A DNA stretch of 8,292 nt from Klebsiella pneumoniae. Lineage in GTDB: Bacteria > Bacteroidota > Bacteroidia > Flavobacteriales > Flavobacteriaceae. Positions 1 through 4,959 of the stretch are shown here, one piece after another; positions within the stretch are counted from its first letter, which is position 1, and every line of letters begins with the position of its first letter. The DNA lies in assembly GCA_943325355.2 (NCBI GenBank), contig CALPPA020000071.1, forward strand, positions 1-8,292, given 5' to 3'. The notes beneath the pieces are model-generated. The model was given only the letters and a program-made list of their open reading frames with translations, searched no databases and was not told where the DNA came from. The translations under genes were made by a program, and so were the position numbers.

Positions 1-59
1 ACATAGGGTATAATACACTTGGAAAAAACTTTAAATTGGGGTTGACCATCAATTTGTAA
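1..59 (+). CDS. C-terminal end of an outer-membrane beta-barrel-like protein (partial)
   Basis: Reading from base 3, an open frame runs through 18 codons to a TAA at 57-59 and ends in the residues FKLGLTINL. The other two plus frames stop within the first 15 bases. A short final strand with alternating hydrophobic residues and a hydrophobic last residue is the usual end of Bacteroidota outer-membrane barrels such as TonB-dependent receptors and OmpA-like or porin-family proteins. The stop lies 20 bases before a terminator hairpin, which fits a real gene end converging on the protease gene. Only the tail is visible, so the family cannot be fixed. An unrelated protein with a similar tail is possible. 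Confidence 0.55.
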   Translation, partial: IGYNTLGKNFKLGLTINL

Positions 60-78
60 TATAAAAATTTAGTTCTAT

Positions 79-114
79 AAAAAAAAAGCTCCGCAAAAAC
101 GCGTAGCCTTTTTT
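79..114. terminator. Bidirectional intrinsic terminator between convergent genes
   Basis: Read on the minus strand, an A-rich arm is followed by GCTACGC, a loop of GTTTTT, GCGGAGC and then a run of nine T. The stem has one A-G mismatch. On the plus strand the same hairpin is followed by TTTTTT, so it can stop both the barrel-protein transcript from the left and the S41 protease transcript from the right. Confidence 0.75.
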
Positions 115-131
115 GTGTATTAATTTGCCAT

Positions 132-1580
132 TTATTCCAATGCTTTCAGCAAGCCTTCAGGAGCTTTCTCAATGTACATTTGATTACTTCCTTTAGCTGA
201 TTTAGTATCTTTAAAGAATTCAAATTCAACAAATTCTTTAGGTTCTTTTGTTTTTCCTATTCCAGTAATTTTAGCAATAGCTAGATTGAGTAATGGTTCC
301 GTTGATGTTCCTAGCACTCCCAAATTACTCAATGATTCTTTTAGAGGAAAAGTTGGAGTAAGCCCACTTTGATAATCGCCAAAACCTACACTATTCACAA
401 TTTTTAAGACTAAGGGTTGCATTGCATAACGGTGGTTAGGGTTTCTTTTTTCTTTTCCAAATGTTGGAGAATCATATAAAGTAACTGAACCAACATTTTT
501 CCCAACGGTTATATCACCTATTTGAACCACATTCATATAGGGTTTCAATCCGTTTATTACTAATTCACTTGCCGAGGCAGAACTTCTTGAAGTTAGAATA
601 TAAATTTTTGTCATATTCAAGCTGTTGATTGGAGTAGTTCCAATTTTGTCAACAAAAAAGTCTTTCAATGACTCAGGGTTATTAGTTGAATAATACGATT
701 CTATTTTTGCATTCCATTGTTGTTTTGAAAAAACTTGTCCTGTAAAAGAACCCGTAATCATACTTGCCAATCGTGTTGCTGTTTGTACGGAACCACCTCC
801 GTTATATCGTAAGTCAAGAACTAAATCTGTAATTCCTTGAGATTTTAATGTGCCAAAAGCCTCGTTTAATTTAGTGTCGTAATTCGAATAAAAACCATTG
901 TACAGTAAATAACCTATTTTTTTCGATCCAGAAGTGATTAACGTGTTTACCAAAATTGGATTTTCGTCCAATACTGTTTTTGTCAGAGCTACTGTTTTTC
1001 CATTTGGAGTAAAGGCTCCCCCGTTTATGTCAGCCATATTCAAGGTATAGTCATTATTGGATCCAAATAACAATGCATTGTAATTAGTATCTGTAAGTTG
1101 GGTTCCATTTACCCCATAAAAAACATCACCACGCTTAATGTTTTTTGTTGAAGCATCTGAATTTGGAATAATATAACGTACCCAACCTATAATTTGGTTA
1201 GAACCTGAAGTTTTATAACTTAAACCAAATTCTACTCCGTTATTATTTGTTGTTCCTTGAAGAGCACCTTCGAGTTCTAGGTAATCATCCACAATCCAAC
1301 TAAATCTATCAATGTTTTTATCGACTCTCAATGCTTCAAATAAATCTTCTGGTTTTGGATAACCAGCCAAAAAGGAATTTAATTCAGTTTGAGTTTTAAA
1401 TTTATTGTCCGACAAATTAGGCACATCAGCTTGCCATAAATAGTAAAGGTTCATCCCTTTCCATACGAAATCATTGATGTCTAGATTGTTTGGAACTGCA
1501 ACATCATCATTGTCTTGGCAACTTTGGAATGTAAATGCAGCTAAAAGGAATAGAATTAAAAATTTGAAGGTTGTTTTCAT
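132..1580 (-). CDS. S41 family peptidase, lipoprotein (C-terminal processing protease type)
   Basis: This 482-residue protein is a predicted serine protease of family S41 (Tsp/CtpA type), anchored by lipid in the envelope. Residues 1-21 form a signal peptide ending in a lipobox FQSC, with Cys21 followed by QDNDD, an acidic stretch of the kind linked to surface export of Bacteroidota lipoproteins. The segment around 110-205 looks like the PDZ domain (for example GDVFYGVNG, 151-159). The protease core runs from about 220 to 400: YNGF (227-230), the VLDLRYNGGG strand-loop (254-263), SSASASE (333-339) and GKNVGS (360-365). By the 25-residue Ser-Lys spacing of Tsp, the likely dyad is Ser336 and Lys361. 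All key elements are present, so it should be active. The substrate is unknown. No partner gene is adjacent; it is a single gene ending at a terminator. No consensus promoter was found in the AT-rich bases upstream. Confidence 0.9.
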   Translation of the reverse strand: MKTTFKFLILFLLAAFTFQSCQDNDDVAVPNNLDINDFVWKGMNLYYLWQADVPNLSDNKFKTQTELNSFLAGYPKPEDLFEALRVDKNIDRFSWIVDDYLELEGALQGTTNNNGVEFGLSYKTSGSNQIIGWVRYIIPNSDASTKNIKRGDVFYGVNGTQLTDTNYNALLFGSNNDYTLNMADINGGAFTPNGKTVALTKTVLDENPILVNTLITSGSKKIGYLLYNGFYSNYDTKLNEAFGTLKSQGITDLVLDLRYNGGGSVQTATRLASMITGSFTGQVFSKQQWNAKIESYYSTNNPESLKDFFVDKIGTTPINSLNMTKIYILTSRSSASASELVINGLKPYMNVVQIGDITVGKNVGSVTLYDSPTFGKEKRNPNHRYAMQPLVLKIVNSVGFGDYQSGLTPTFPLKESLSNLGVLGTSTEPLLNLAIAKITGIGKTKEPKEFVEFEFFKDTKSAKGSNQMYIEKAPEGLLKALE

Positions 1581-1667
1581 ATTTGGGTATTGGTTTTATA
1601 AAGTAAATAAAATTTTAAAAATTTTATATCTATCTTTATCATCAAAAGCTATTCCAATATACAATAA

Positions 1668-1737
1668 AAAGATAAATTTTTAAGATTTTATGGTAATGGC
1701 AAGGGCTTTGTAATTATTTTTGTAAAGATAAATTTTT
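1668..1737. repeat. 14-bp direct repeat pair in the divergent spacer
   Basis: The 14-base word aaagataaattttt occurs exactly at 1668-1681 and again at 1724-1737, 56 bases apart, in the 183-base spacer between the S41 gene and the DUF4252 gene. The second copy lies just upstream of the DUF4252 start. The word is very AT-rich in an AT-rich spacer, so chance is possible. A role as a binding site is only a guess. Confidence 0.4.
1707..1736 (+). promoter_or_regulatory. Candidate promoter of the DUF4252 gene
   Basis: Two overlapping readings fit the Bacteroidota promoter. One is a full -7 match TATTTTTG at 1715-1722 without a good -33 box. The other is TTTG at 1707-1710, an 18-base spacer and TAAATTTT at 1729-1736, which misses only the last base of TAnnTTTG. 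Either would give a leader of about 20-35 bases before the start codon at 1764. Confidence 0.4.
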
Positions 1738-1763
1738 TAAACTCAATTATATAACATTAAATA

Positions 1764-2285
1764 ATGAAAAAAATTATATTAACATTTGTTTTTTCTATAG
1801 TTTCAATTGTTTGTTTTGCTCAATCGGCATTCGATAAATATGACGGACAAGATGGTGTGACCTCGATACTAGTCAACAAAAAAATGTTCCAAATGATGGC
1901 TAGTGTAAAGGTTGATGCCAACGATAAAGAAACTCAACAGTATTTAAATTTGATAAAAAAGTTAGATAACCTCAAAGTCTTTACAACAACTAGTTCAAAA
2001 ATTTCGGCAGATATGAAATCAACTGCAGAAATCTATAATAAAACTGCTGGTTTAGAGGAGTTTATGAAAGTAAATAATGGCAGTGAAAACATAAAAGTAT
2101 GGGTAAAATCTGGAGATAGCAATCAAATCAAAGAGCTTTTGATGGTTGGTAAAGAAGTCAATAATGCAAATGAAATGGTATTAATGTCATTGACTGGTGA
2201 TTTTACTATGGATGATATTTCAATACTCACTGATAAAATGAAAATTCCTGGTGGAGCAGAATTAAAAAAAGCTACAAAAAAATAG
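1764..2285 (+). CDS. DUF4252 domain-containing exported protein
   Basis: This 173-residue protein has a cleavable signal peptide (about residues 1-20, ending CFAQ) and then a single domain that I recognise as DUF4252, a Bacteroidota family of unknown function. Visible family-like features are the early segment GVTSILVNKKMFQMM (31-45), a lysine-rich middle containing the phrase LDNLKVFTTT, a later strand IKVWVKSGD, and a C-terminal segment LMSLTGDFTMDDISIL followed by a basic tail. The protein should sit in the periplasm or be loosely tied to the envelope. There is no lipobox. From memory, DUF4252 genes often lie beside an ECF sigma factor and anti-sigma gene; here none is present and the gene stands alone, with its own promoter candidate and a terminator 26 bases past the stop. 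Family call fairly firm, function unknown. Confidence 0.8.
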   Translation: MKKIILTFVFSIVSIVCFAQSAFDKYDGQDGVTSILVNKKMFQMMASVKVDANDKETQQYLNLIKKLDNLKVFTTTSSKISADMKSTAEIYNKTAGLEEFMKVNNGSENIKVWVKSGDSNQIKELLMVGKEVNNANEMVLMSLTGDFTMDDISILTDKMKIPGGAELKKATKK

Positions 2286-2311
2286 TAGGAATATGTCCTT
2301 TTTCTACAATA

Positions 2312-2341
2312 AAAAAAATACCTCGATCGAGGCATTTGTTT
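2312..2341. terminator. Bidirectional terminator around a 12-bp palindrome
   Basis: The perfect palindrome CCTCGATCGAGG (2321-2332) can fold as a 4-bp GC-rich stem with a GATC loop, extended beyond one mismatch by A-T pairs. Eight A precede it and TTTGTTTT follows, so T-runs occur after it on both strands. It lies between the convergent stops at 2285 and 2355 and can serve both genes. Confidence 0.7.
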
Positions 2342-2354
2342 TAATTCATTAATT

Positions 2355-2684
2355 CTACAATGTTTTATATCGCTCAATACTTTTTGAAGAAATATCAGAT
2401 AATTTATATTTCTTGAATAACATATCGAAGTATAATTTTGATTTATGGAAATCTTTATCTTTATAATAATAATTCCCTAAGTATTCTAGCATTTGAATTG
2501 AATCATATCCTTTTTCTATTACTCTTTCATACGTTTTTGGAACATCAACAAGCGCATATTTTTGTTTGCTAATAGAATCGTAAAAAACGGTTTGGGAATT
2601 TGCATTGAATACACCCATTATTATAAATGAAAAGATAAAAAACACCAATGACTTTTTTTTTGTTATTGTTTTGGTTTCTTTCAT
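2355..2684 (-). CDS. Small exported TPR-like protein (possible fragment of a larger envelope protein)
   Basis: This 109-residue protein begins with a basic N-terminus and a hydrophobic stretch (12-26) ending NANSQ (about 27-31), a likely signal peptide with cleavage near residue 31. Residues 50-95 look like a tetratricopeptide unit: YERVIEKGYDS, then LEYLGNYYYKDKDFHKSKLYFDMLF split over two helices. The unit resembles, from memory, the N-terminal TPR region of the large flavobacterial OmpA/PD40 envelope proteins, which continue for several hundred more residues. Here the frame stops at TAG soon after one unit and a terminator follows. It may therefore be a stand-alone small protein or a remnant of a longer gene. 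Reading frame, signal peptide and terminator are intact, which argues for expression. Function cannot be assigned; TPRs usually bind proteins. Confidence 0.65.
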   Translation of the reverse strand: MKETKTITKKKSLVFFIFSFIIMGVFNANSQTVFYDSISKQKYALVDVPKTYERVIEKGYDSIQMLEYLGNYYYKDKDFHKSKLYFDMLFKKYKLSDISSKSIERYKTL

Positions 2685-2742
2685 ATATATGCTGTTATTT
2701 TAGTAAATGGGGAGGCTAAATTACACTTTTGTAATTAAAATG

Positions 2743-2750
2743 CAAACTTA
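2743..2750 (-). promoter_or_regulatory. Candidate -7 box of the TPR-like gene
   Basis: On the minus strand the word TAAGTTTG matches TAnnTTTG exactly and would start transcription about 50 bases before the start codon at 2684. No TTTG is seen at the expected -33 distance, so the call is weak. Confidence 0.35.
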
Positions 2751-2850
2751 TTTATTCTTTTCTATGAATAAAACGCTCGTATTCTTAAAATTTTACTGAA
2801 ATATGATTTTTTTTTAGCTGTGTTCTATTTCCGATAATCTCCCATTTTTG

Positions 2851-2874
2851 TTTATTCGTGACCACGGCGGGATT
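2851..2874 (-). repeat. Stray copy of the tRNA-Leu 3' end and its flank
   Basis: These 24 bases match 23 of the 24 bases at 2965-2988, which cover the last 16 bases of tRNA-Leu and 8 bases beyond it. The one difference is c for t at 2868. The copies are in the same orientation with starts 114 bases apart. Upstream of the fragment the remaining tRNA body is not recognisable, so this is not a working tRNA. It could be the residue of a second tRNA-Leu lost by deletion, or an attachment-site duplication left by an integrated element. No integrase is present in the window. Confidence 0.7.
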
Positions 2875-2904
2875 GACTTCGTCCTTCCCACAAAGATCCG
2901 CTTT

Positions 2905-2961
2905 GAAAATAAAAATGCTTCAAAAAAATTCCAAGTAAACTTGATTATTTTTGAAGCATTT
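2905..2961 (-). terminator. Terminator of the tRNA operon
   Basis: Perfect 14-base inverted repeat: arms at 2913-2926 and 2948-2961 (AAATGCTTCAAAAA and its complement). The loop holds a smaller nested stem, CAAG-TTTA-CTTG on the minus strand. Reading along the minus strand the hairpin begins 11 bases past the tRNA-Leu 3' end and is followed by TTTTTATTTTC, the form expected of an intrinsic terminator for the tRNA transcript. Confidence 0.8.
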
Positions 2962-2972
2962 CTATTTATTCG

Positions 2973-3055
2973 TGACCACGGTGGGATTTGAACCCACACG
3001 CCCTTTCGAGCACCAGCCCCTCAAGCTGGCAAGTCTACCGTTTCTCCACGTGGCC
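2973..3055 (-). tRNA. tRNA-Leu (anticodon GAG)
   Basis: The minus strand folds as an 83-base tRNA. The acceptor stem is GGCCACG with CGTGGTC (one G-T pair) and A is the discriminator base. The anticodon stem is CCAGC/GCTGG around the loop TTGAGGG, so the anticodon is GAG, reading CUU and CUC leucine codons. The long variable arm (GTGCTCGAAAGGGCGT) is that of a class II tRNA, as expected for Leu. The T-arm is GTGGG-TTCAAAT-CCCAC. CCA is not encoded. It is the last gene of a three-tRNA operon and begins only 7 bases after the inverted repeat that follows tRNA-Lys(CTT). Confidence 0.95.
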
Positions 3056-3062
3056 GTTAATA

Positions 3063-3105
3063 AAAAACTGGAGAGACGCTGCATTGCAATGTATCTCCAG
3101 TTTTT
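3063..3105 (-). terminator. Terminator-like hairpin inside the tRNA operon
   Basis: Perfect 12-base inverted repeat, AAAAACTGGAGA at 3063-3074 and its complement at 3094-3105, with a 19-base loop that contains the small palindrome CATTGCAATG. On the minus strand it starts 2 bases after tRNA-Lys(CTT) and ends in TTTTTTATT, so it looks like an intrinsic terminator. Since tRNA-Leu starts only 7 bases later, full termination here would silence Leu unless it has a hidden promoter. It may act as a partial terminator or as a processing site. Confidence 0.65.
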
Positions 3106-3106
3106 G

Positions 3107-3179
3107 TGACCTGACTGGGTCTCGAACCCAGGACCCCAACATTAAGAGTGATGTGCTCTACCAACTGAGCTATCAAGTC
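3107..3179 (-). tRNA. tRNA-Lys (anticodon CTT)
   Basis: A 73-base tRNA on the minus strand. The acceptor stem GACTTGA pairs with TCAGGTC and A is the discriminator. The D-arm contains AGCTCAGTTGGTAGAGC and the T-arm is CTGGG-TTCGAGA-CCCAG. The anticodon loop is CTCTTAA, giving anticodon CTT for lysine AAG codons. The anticodon stem CATCA/TGTTG has a T-T mismatch at pair 29-41. It differs from the neighbouring Lys(TTT) gene at five positions, one pair of which is compensatory in the acceptor stem. CCA is not encoded. It is the middle gene of the operon. Confidence 0.93.
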
Positions 3180-3220
3180 TTCAGACTATCAAGATTCTAT
3201 TAACGTATTGCATTATATTG

Positions 3221-3293
3221 TGACCCGACTGGGGCTCGAACCCAGGACCCCATCATTAAAAGTGATGTGCTCTACCAACTGAGCTATCGAGTC
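3221..3293 (-). tRNA. tRNA-Lys (anticodon TTT)
   Basis: A 73-base tRNA on the minus strand. The acceptor stem GACTCGA pairs with TCGGGTC and A is the discriminator. The anticodon stem CATCA/TGATG is fully paired around loop CTTTTAA, giving anticodon TTT, which reads AAA and, by wobble, AAG. The T-arm is CTGGG-TTCGAGC-CCCAG. CCA is not encoded. It is the first gene of the operon, 41 bases upstream of Lys(CTT), and lies about 17 bases after the predicted transcription start. Confidence 0.96.
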
Positions 3294-3317
3294 ATTTTCT
3301 TTTCTTGAATGCGGGTG

Positions 3318-3349
3318 CAAATATAAGGTCTTATTTTCAATTTTTCAAA
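3318..3349 (-). promoter_or_regulatory. Promoter of the tRNA-Lys-Lys-Leu operon
   Basis: On the minus strand, TTTG (3349-3346) is followed after 20 bases by TATATTTG (3325-3318), an exact match to the Bacteroidota primary sigma consensus TTTG-N19/20-TAnnTTTG. Transcription would start near 3311, giving a short leader before the first tRNA. Confidence 0.8.
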
Positions 3350-3361
3350 GCTATTTTATTA

Positions 3362-3369
3362 TAAATTTG
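3362..3369 (+). promoter_or_regulatory. aroK: Candidate -7 box of aroK
   Basis: TAAATTTG matches TAnnTTTG and would start transcription about 45 bases before the aroK start codon. No TTTG is seen at the -33 distance. A small hairpin, CCTTA-GTATA-TAAGG (3396-3410), lies in the resulting leader just before the ATG. Confidence 0.45.
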
Positions 3370-3420
3370 TCTTTTTTAAACAAAAGCACTTAATGCCTTA
3401 GTATATAAGGTTTTATTCAT

Positions 3421-3939
3421 ATGAGAAAAATTATTTTATTAGGTTATATGGGCTGTGGCAAGTCAACAATTGCCAGTAGGCTATCAAAAATTACCAATAT
3501 TCCTTATGTAGATTTGGACAAAAGTATCGAAGAGAGAGTAAATTTGTCTATAAAAAAAATATTCGAACAAAGAGGAGAGATTTATTTTAGAAAGCTCGAG
3601 CACGAAATTTTTGTAGAACTATTAAATTCTCAGGAGAATATAATCATAGGATTAGGTGGTGGAACTCCTTGCTATGCCAATAATCACGAATTATTGAAAG
3701 GAGAAAACATAATTTCTATTTATTTGAAAGCATCAGTTGAAACATTGTTTAGCAGGCTAGTTTCCAATAAAGGCAAACGTCCAATCATTGCTGATAAAAC
3801 TGATGAAGAATTGAAAGAATTCATTGCCCAACATCTTTTTGAAAGAAGCTTTTATTACAATCAAGCTGAATATAAACTGAGTATCGACGGTAAGACTAAA
3901 GACGAAACGACACAAGATATTCTTGCCATTCTAGCTTAA
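3421..3939 (+). CDS. aroK: Shikimate kinase
   Basis: This 172-residue protein is a cytosolic shikimate kinase, which transfers phosphate from ATP to the 3-hydroxyl of shikimate in chorismate synthesis. The Walker A loop GYMGCGKST is at 8-16. DLD at 31-33 supplies the shikimate- and magnesium-binding Asp. Arg57 in RGEIYFRKLE (51-60) and the loop GGGTP (79-83) line the shikimate site. The lid segment holds KGKRPII with Arg120, and Arg142 in ERSFYY is the late substrate-binding arginine. Length is usual for AroK. The start is the only sensible one, seven residues before the P-loop. The gene is read alone, divergent from the tRNA operon, and its stop lies inside the 3' end of the convergent phosphoribosyltransferase gene (9-base overlap). 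No other aro gene is nearby. Confidence 0.95.
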   Translation: MRKIILLGYMGCGKSTIASRLSKITNIPYVDLDKSIEERVNLSIKKIFEQRGEIYFRKLEHEIFVELLNSQENIIIGLGGGTPCYANNHELLKGENIISIYLKASVETLFSRLVSNKGKRPIIADKTDEELKEFIAQHLFERSFYYNQAEYKLSIDGKTKDETTQDILAILA

Positions 3940-4431
3940 ATAGGCATAACTATCCCCGTTTTCATCAAAAAAAACCTCCACGTGTTCTAATGATGATGTT
4001 GAAAGAGAGATTCCTTTAAAATCAGCTTTTACAGGATATTTTTTGTGGTTTCTATCCACTAGAATCGCTGTCTTGAATTTTTTTAATGGTACGTCAAGAA
4101 AATGTCTTACAGCATAAATCAAAGTTGTTCCGGAGTTTAAAACGTCATCAACTAGAACTAATCCTTTATTGGTATACTCTTCTTTTGTTAAAGAAGTTAT
4201 TACGGATGATTCTGGATTTTGTTTATTGATTTTAACTTCACAAAGTGAGACTTTTAATGTAGAAATTGTATTCAAAGAAGCTGCTATTTTTTTGGCAAAA
4301 ATAAATCCATTGGAAGCAATTCCAGCAATAACAATTTCTTCTTCGTCTACAAATGTTTCATAGATTTGATAAGCAATTCTTTTTATTTTATGTTCTATTT
4401 CTTGATTCGATAAGATGATATTCCTGTTCAT
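3931..4431 (-). CDS. PyrR-like phosphoribosyltransferase family protein
   Basis: This 166-residue protein has the type I phosphoribosyltransferase fold. The PRPP-binding loop VLVDDVLNSGTT is at 92-103, with the acidic pair Asp95-Asp96. The closest family in memory is PyrR (uracil phosphoribosyltransferase/pyr operon attenuator): the segment AILVDRNHKKYPVKADFKG (121-139) matches the PyrR pattern of LVDRGHRELPI-ADYVG, and the ending with STSS followed by a VEV strand matches too. One difference is at the pyrophosphate loop, where PyrR has GIKTRG or GIRTRG and this protein has GIASNG (37-42). No pyrimidine gene is adjacent. It follows the Hsp15-type gene by 75 bases with no promoter seen between them, so the two are probably cotranscribed. 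Whether it binds RNA or only acts as an enzyme cannot be told. The substrate is likely a nucleobase such as uracil. Confidence 0.82.
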   Translation of the reverse strand: MNRNIILSNQEIEHKIKRIAYQIYETFVDEEEIVIAGIASNGFIFAKKIAASLNTISTLKVSLCEVKINKQNPESSVITSLTKEEYTNKGLVLVDDVLNSGTTLIYAVRHFLDVPLKKFKTAILVDRNHKKYPVKADFKGISLSTSSLEHVEVFFDENGDSYAYLS

Positions 4432-4474
4432 TTTAAAAATTTTAGAGTTTAGTCCCGATAATTAAAGGGGTGAA

Positions 4475-4498
4475 ATTGCTATTGACATTGCCATTGAA
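4475..4498. repeat. Imperfect hexamer repeat in the operon spacer
   Basis: Four consecutive units of the form ATTGNN (attgct, attgac, attgcc, attgaa) fill the middle of the 75-base spacer between the Hsp15-type gene and the phosphoribosyltransferase gene. On the transcribed strand they read NNCAAT. The rest of the spacer shows no hairpin or promoter. Confidence 0.5.
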
Positions 4499-4506
4499 TT
4501 TTCATT

Positions 4507-4881
4507 TTATTCATTTGTTTCGTTTCCAAAATCAGTTAAATCCCTGCGGTCTTTTTTTGTTGGTCGACCATCCCCATTTTTTCGATAATGTTCTTTCGAT
4601 AATTTTAGTAATTCTAAATGTTCATAAACTTCGGCTGGTGTTTCATTTTTTCGATACATATCAACCAATTTGGCACCCAATCGATTTTCTGGAATATCTA
4701 ACACCGTTATGATTTGCGTGATTTGGTCCTTCCTAAAAGTGATTTTATCAGTCGGGAAAACTTCCTTTGAAGGTTTTGCAACTTGACCATTTACAGTGAC
4801 ATGATTTTTTTTACAGGCTTCCGTAACCATATTACGAGTTTTGTAATAGCGCACACACCATAAATATTTGTCTATTCTCAT
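4507..4881 (-). CDS. hslR: Hsp15-type S4 domain RNA-binding protein
   Basis: This 124-residue protein has an S4 RNA-binding domain at residues 1-50: MRIDKYLWCVRYYKTR, then TEACKKNHVTVNGQ and KPSKEV, the conserved S4 pattern. The C-terminal part ends with GRPTKKDRRDLTDF (105-118), which matches the RPDKKERRDL tail of E. coli Hsp15. Hsp15 binds free 50S subunits carrying a nascent chain and helps recycle stalled ribosomes. I chose ATG at 4881, not the upstream ATG at 4926, because the family begins at MRIDKYLW and the upstream start would lie on top of the promoter. The gene is first in a probable two-gene transcript with the PyrR-like gene and diverges from the FKBP-like lipoprotein. The family call is strong; equivalence in function to E. 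coli Hsp15 is inferred. Confidence 0.88.
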   Translation of the reverse strand: MRIDKYLWCVRYYKTRNMVTEACKKNHVTVNGQVAKPSKEVFPTDKITFRKDQITQIITVLDIPENRLGAKLVDMYRKNETPAEVYEHLELLKLSKEHYRKNGDGRPTKKDRRDLTDFGNETNE

Positions 4882-4895
4882 AAATTTTCCAAAAT

Positions 4896-4927
4896 CAAAG
4901 TTAAATTGTTTACAAAAATAAATCAAA
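4896..4927 (-). promoter_or_regulatory. Promoter of the Hsp15-type gene
   Basis: On the minus strand TTTG (4927-4924) is followed after 20 bases by TAACTTTG (4903-4896). Transcription would start near 4889, leaving a leader of only about 8 bases before the start at 4881. This supports the shorter protein start. A second -7 match, TATTTTTG at 4920-4913, has no -33 partner. Confidence 0.65.
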
Positions 4928-4959
4928 ATTGTATCTTGCGCACTTAAAAATCAGCTATA

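Noticed and set aside
1474..1683. Plus-strand open frame antisense to the start of the S41 gene
   Set aside because: It lies over the signal peptide of a clear protease gene and has no family features; shadow frame.
2287..2304. AGGA/TCCT mini-hairpin followed by T-run right after the DUF4252 stop
   Set aside because: Only 4 bp of stem; the stronger palindrome at 2321-2332 explains termination better.
2814..2999. Minus-strand open frame of 61 codons with an internally repeated peptide
   Set aside because: It runs over the tRNA-Leu 3' end and its stray copy; the repeated peptide is only the translated duplication. It is not a protein gene.
2988..3203. Plus-strand open frame of 71 codons
   Set aside because: It is the antisense of tRNA-Leu and tRNA-Lys(CTT), which explain the sequence fully.
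3396..3410. Small hairpin CCTTA-GTATA-TAAGG followed by TTTTATT just before aroK
   Set aside because: A 5-bp AT-rich stem is too weak for a terminator, and nothing upstream on this strand needs one. Possibly a leader structure, but unsupported.
4882..4926. Longer N-terminus of the Hsp15-type protein starting at 4926
   Set aside because: The extra 15 residues are not part of the S4/Hsp15 family, and they overlap the promoter whose start site lies near 4889.
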